NCBI GenBank assembly: GCA_041570195.1
Contig: JBFFWQ010000185.1
Location: 1-7,004 of the forward strand
From: UBA11865 sp041570195
GTDB lineage: Bacteria > Chloroflexota > Anaerolineae > Promineifilales > Promineifilaceae
Length of the DNA stretch: 7,004 nt
Direction: 5' to 3'
Shown: piece by piece, positions 4,599-7,004 of the stretch
How the letters are laid out: each line of letters starts with the position of its first letter
How positions within the stretch are numbered: the first letter of the stretch is position 1
Translations under genes and position numbers: made by a program
The notes under the pieces: generated by a model
What the model was told of the DNA's origin: nothing
Seen by the model: the letters and a program-made list of their open reading frames with translations, nothing else
Databases searched by the model: none

Positions 4599-6188
4599 AT
4601 GACGACAACGAGTGAAATGACTTATAAGGAAAGCCGCAATTACCAGCGTCGATGGTGGGCACTGGTCGTTGTGATCCTGGCCGTCATCGCCATCGGCCTC
4701 GACCAGACGGTCTTGAACGTCGCCATCCCGACGCTGCAGCGGGAGTTGGGCGCCACCGCCTCAGAATTGATCTGGATGGTGGATGCCTATATCGTGGTCT
4801 TCGCCGCTACTCTACTGGTATGCGGCGCTTTGGGTGATCGTTACGGCCGGGCCAAAGCCTTCTATCTAGGCTTGATCATCTTTGGTCTATCCAGCCTGGG
4901 AGCAGCCTATTCACAAACCTCGGGCCAACTCATCGCCAGCAGGGCGGTGATGGGCGTCAGCGGCGCCCTGCTGATGACCTCGACCTTATCCATCGTGACC
5001 AACGTCTTCCCCAGGGAAGAGCGCGGCCGGGCCATCGGCATCTGGGCCGGCGTTTCGGCCATGGGCATCTTCTTGGGGCCGGTCATTGGCGGCGCGCTGC
5101 TGGAGAACTACTGGTGGGGTTCTGTCTTCTTGATCAACGTCCCACTGGCCGCGGTCGCCCTGATCGCTGGCTTGTTCCTGGTGCCCGATAGCAAGGATCC
5201 CCACGCCGGCACCATTGACTACCCCGGTTTTATCCTGTCGATGGGCGCCATCTCCTTGCTAGTCTACGGCATCATCGAAGCGCCTTCACGGGGCTGGACC
5301 GATCCGGTGGTCCTGGCGACGCTGGCGGCCTCGGTGCCGCTGACCATCGCCTTCATTTGGTGGGAGTTGCGGGTCGACAACCCCTTGCTGGACCTCAGCT
5401 TCTTCAAGAACCCGCGCTTCTCGGCCGGGGTTTCGGGCACCAGCCTAGCTTCCTTCGCCCGGCTAGGCGCCGGTTTCGGCCTGACTCAGTACCTGCAGTT
5501 CGTGCAGGACTACACCCCGCTCGAAGCCGGCGTGCGCATGTTGCCCCTGGTCCTGGGCATCGCCGTGGGCGCTGGTTTTAGCGACCGGTTGGTCAAACGG
5601 CTGGGCACCAACTGGGTCGTCTCCGGCGGTCTGCTGCTGCTGGCCGGCGGCCTGGCGGCCTTCGTCTTCTGGCAGCCAGAGACCGCTTACTGGATCGTGG
5701 GCGTCAACCTCTTCCTGGTCGCCTTTGGCGTCGGCAACGTCATGGCCCCGTCGACCGATGCGGTGATGGGCGCCGTACCCGAGGAAAAAGCCGGCGTGGG
5801 CTCGGCCATGAACGGCGTGGCCCGTATGGTTGCCGGCGCGCTGGGCGCGGCCATCATCGGCTCGCTCATGTACACCATGTACAGCAACATGATGACCGAC
5901 GCGGTGGCGGCCCTGCCGCCTGAGGCGGCCGCAGCGGCTTCCGACTCGGTTGGCGCGGCTATGTACCTGGCCGAGTCGCTGCCTGCGCCATACGGCCAGG
6001 CTCTGGCCAGCGAGGCGGCCGTGGCCTTCACCGACAGCTTTGGCTGGGCCATTCTCATCGGCGCGGCCGTGGCTCTGGTCGCCGCGGTAGTGGTCGCGAT
6101 ATACATGCCGCCGCAACACCTGGAAGAGAGTGAAGTCGAGCATTCGTTCGAGGAACCAGTTACTAGACCGGTCATCCAGACCGGCTAA
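4599..6188 (+). CDS. DHA2-family (EmrB/QacA type, 14-TM) MFS drug exporter
   Basis: This 529-residue integral membrane protein is a proton-coupled multidrug exporter of the major facilitator superfamily. Visible motifs from ATG 4599 are: motif D1 in TM1 (LDQTVLNVAIPTL, residues 34-46, with the conserved Asp35), motif A in the TM2-TM3 loop (GALGDRYGRAK, 76-86), motif B in TM4 (LIASRAVMGVSGALLM, 110-125, with Arg114), and the antiporter motif C in TM5 (GIFLGPVIGG, 155-164). The length and the long outer loop before the last helix (around 435-480, Ala/Pro/Asp-rich) fit the 14-helix subfamily. The C-terminus is a short acidic cytoplasmic tail (LEESEVEHSFEEP). No key residue is missing. The substrate cannot be read from the sequence; relatives export dyes, quaternary amines, antibiotics or lipophilic acids. 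It follows the MalT-type regulator in the same direction after 309 bp of signal-rich DNA, so it probably has its own promoter and leader. A strong terminator comes directly after it, so it is likely transcribed alone. Confidence 0.93.
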   Translation: MTTTSEMTYKESRNYQRRWWALVVVILAVIAIGLDQTVLNVAIPTLQRELGATASELIWMVDAYIVVFAATLLVCGALGDRYGRAKAFYLGLIIFGLSSLGAAYSQTSGQLIASRAVMGVSGALLMTSTLSIVTNVFPREERGRAIGIWAGVSAMGIFLGPVIGGALLENYWWGSVFLINVPLAAVALIAGLFLVPDSKDPHAGTIDYPGFILSMGAISLLVYGIIEAPSRGWTDPVVLATLAASVPLTIAFIWWELRVDNPLLDLSFFKNPRFSAGVSGTSLASFARLGAGFGLTQYLQFVQDYTPLEAGVRMLPLVLGIAVGAGFSDRLVKRLGTNWVVSGGLLLLAGGLAAFVFWQPETAYWIVGVNLFLVAFGVGNVMAPSTDAVMGAVPEEKAGVGSAMNGVARMVAGALGAAIIGSLMYTMYSNMMTDAVAALPPEAAAAASDSVGAAMYLAESLPAPYGQALASEAAVAFTDSFGWAILIGAAVALVAAVVVAIYMPPQHLEESEVEHSFEEPVTRPVIQTG

Positions 6189-6221
6189 GCCTGACGGCCG
6201 GCGCCGGATAACCTCCCTATT

Positions 6222-6275
6222 GGGCGCTCCCGGATAACGTAGCAGCGTTGTTGCTCCCGGGGGCGCCCTCTTTTT
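6222..6275 (+). terminator. Rho-independent terminator after the exporter
   Basis: GGGCGCTCCCGG (6222-6233) pairs with CCGGGGGCGCCC (6257-6268) as a continuous 12-bp stem with one G-U pair. It is followed by TCTTTTT (6269-6275). The 23-nt loop contains a smaller AGCA...TGCT pairing. There is no T-run on the other side, so it works for the plus strand only. Confidence 0.88.
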
Positions 6276-6308
6276 CCCCGGAGACTCCTCGCCTGCTATT
6301 CGTAAATC

Positions 6309-6887
6309 TCAGATGGTCGTTTCCGGGGAATTCCAAGAACGAAGCGAGAAATAGCGCGGTACATCCCGGCCGTACTTCACGTATCCTTCGCCATGGGCCC
6401 GTAGCAGATGCTCTTCTTCGGTGATGATCATGATATGAATCAAGATGGCATACAGAATCGCCCAGCCCAGGGCATACCACAACGGCCAAAGCACCGTGAA
6501 ACCCAGCACATACAGCCCGCAGGCCAGCGCCTGCGGGTTTCGACTCTTTCGATAGATGCCCGATTGCGCCAATCGGTTTCGGCCGCGTCCTATTGATGGA
6601 AGAAGCCCCAAGACGATCATCCCGTAGAAGAGACCCCCTAAACCAACGATGATGGCTACCAGACCGAAAAGGTGAACGAATCTGTTGACGTGAGTCGCCG
6701 GCCAATCCCCCGGGAGGTAGAAGTAAGGAAATCCGCCGTACGCGAAGAAGAGCAGCGCCTGGAGCATGGCGGCGACGAGCGACAATTCGCCACGCCTCAG
6801 GTAATCCCGGCGGACGATCAGGCGCAGGATGATCACGCCGGAAGTAAGCAGCAAGCCATAGGCGAACAAATAGGAGCTAACGCTCAT
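6309..6887 (-). CDS. Membrane methyltransferase of the isoprenylcysteine carboxyl methyltransferase / phospholipid methyltransferase type
   Basis: From ATG 6887 this is a 192-residue membrane protein. It has about five hydrophobic segments: residues 5-25, 35-58 (SLVAAMLQALLFFAYGGFPYFYLP), 68-97 and 121-155 (the last probably two helices). The C-terminal half carries the ICMT/PEMT signature: LAQSGIYRKSRNPQ (106-119, with the conserved Arg-Asn-Pro at 116-118), then the EEEHLLRAHGEGYVKYGRDVPRYF segment (157-180). In this fold those two segments form the S-adenosylmethionine pocket. Bacterial members methylate lipids, isoprenoid or small-molecule acceptors at the membrane; the acceptor here is unknown, and bacterial members need not act on prenylated proteins. 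The frame is open back to TTG 6932, but ATG 6887 has GGGGA about 7 nt upstream, and TTG 6932 would fall at the predicted transcription start. It is convergent with the exporter, 120 bp apart. Confidence 0.82.
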   Translation of the reverse strand: MSVSSYLFAYGLLLTSGVIILRLIVRRDYLRRGELSLVAAMLQALLFFAYGGFPYFYLPGDWPATHVNRFVHLFGLVAIIVGLGGLFYGMIVLGLLPSIGRGRNRLAQSGIYRKSRNPQALACGLYVLGFTVLWPLWYALGWAILYAILIHIMIITEEEHLLRAHGEGYVKYGRDVPRYFSLRSWNSPETTI

Positions 6888-6938
6888 AGCCACGTCCCCA
6901 GGCAATAAAGTTCGTGTCACACCTGCTATCAAGCGTGA

Positions 6939-6967
6939 TGTATACTATGAACTGTCAAAGCGTTCAA
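6939..6967 (-). promoter_or_regulatory. Candidate promoter of the membrane methyltransferase gene
   Basis: On the minus strand TTGAAC (6967-6962, 4/6 to the -35 consensus) is followed after exactly 17 bp by TATACA (6944-6939, 4/6 to -10). The predicted start is near 6932, giving a leader of about 45 nt before ATG 6887. A perfect TTGACA is present at 6958-6953 but has no -10 at normal spacing. The -35 lies within a tandem repeat unit. Confidence 0.45.
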
Positions 6968-7004
6968 GGAACAGAAGCGTTCATGGAACACCAGCGTTCA
7001 AGGA
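6959..7004. repeat. 17-bp tandem repeat, three units (third cut by the window edge)
   Basis: Units start at 6959, 6976 and 6993, each beginning AGCGTTCAAGGA or AGCGTTCATGGA. The first two units are 17 bp long with 13 identical positions. Each complete unit contains GTTC-N3-GAAC (6962-6972 and 6979-6989), a short dyad. The third unit is visible for 12 bp and matches the first. The array may continue outside the window. Confidence 0.8.

Noticed and set aside
5463..6143. 226-codon minus-strand open frame antisense to the exporter
   Set aside because: Long antisense frames are expected in GC-rich coding DNA; the plus-strand exporter has intact motifs throughout and the antisense product has no domain-like character.
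6198..6207. CCGGCGCCGG palindrome right after the exporter stop
   Set aside because: It has no loop and no T-run, so it is not a terminator; GC palindromes of this length are common at this base composition.
6217..6705. 162-codon minus-strand frame overlapping the membrane methyltransferase
   Set aside because: It runs through the exporter terminator and is out of frame with the clear ICMT/PEMT signature; its translation is Arg/Gly/Ser-rich without family features.
6962..6999. LexA-type SOS boxes in the 17-bp repeats
   Set aside because: The half-sites are GTTC-N3-GAAC within units and GAAC-N6-GTTC between units, which does not fit the GAAC-N4-GTTC or GTTC-N7-GTTC spacings of known LexA boxes.

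Overview
The window looks like chromosomal DNA of a member of the Chloroflexota (Anaerolineae/Caldilineae-type, possibly from a metagenome). The main argument is a large MalT-type LuxR regulator whose N-terminus (LLQTKLYLP-x-PRPDRVPRPRL) and C-terminal HTH look like the expanded families of those bacteria, together with GC-rich coding sequence and a neighbouring DHA2-type efflux pump. This placement is inferred from recalled family resemblance, not from a search.

Layout: (1) The 3' part of an unrecognised gene runs from the left edge to 612 (+). (2) A small SnoaL-like/NTF2-fold protein gene lies at 685-1116 (-), in a clearly AT-richer stretch (about 48% GC in the lines I counted, against about 70% in a regulator line). 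The gene is bracketed by a perfect 14-bp inverted repeat (629-642 and 1153-1166). (3) A 377-bp divergent intergenic region follows. It ends in an extended -10 promoter (1479-1487) placed so that the predicted transcription start falls on the GTG codon at 1494. (4) A 931-residue ATP-dependent MalT/LAL regulator occupies 1494-4289 (+). (5) A 309-bp intergenic region (4290-4598) is unusually dense in signals: a six-copy AGTT(T)CC array, a G-quadruplex motif on the minus strand, two inverted repeats, a tiny Cys-Cys open frame and a long stem just before a good ribosome binding site. (6) A 14-TM DHA2-family MFS exporter lies at 4599-6188 (+) and ends in a strong rho-independent terminator (6222-6275). 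(7) A convergent membrane methyltransferase of the ICMT/PEMT type lies at 6309-6887 (-). Its promoter region, at the right edge, carries a 17-bp tandem repeat whose units each contain a GTTC-N3-GAAC dyad.

How the genes may work together: the regulator and the exporter are codirectional neighbours, and the SnoaL-like gene is divergent from the regulator. This is compatible with a small ligand-sensing, detoxification or export locus, but nothing in the sequence identifies the ligand. The protein families are ordinary. The unusual material is in the non-coding segments.
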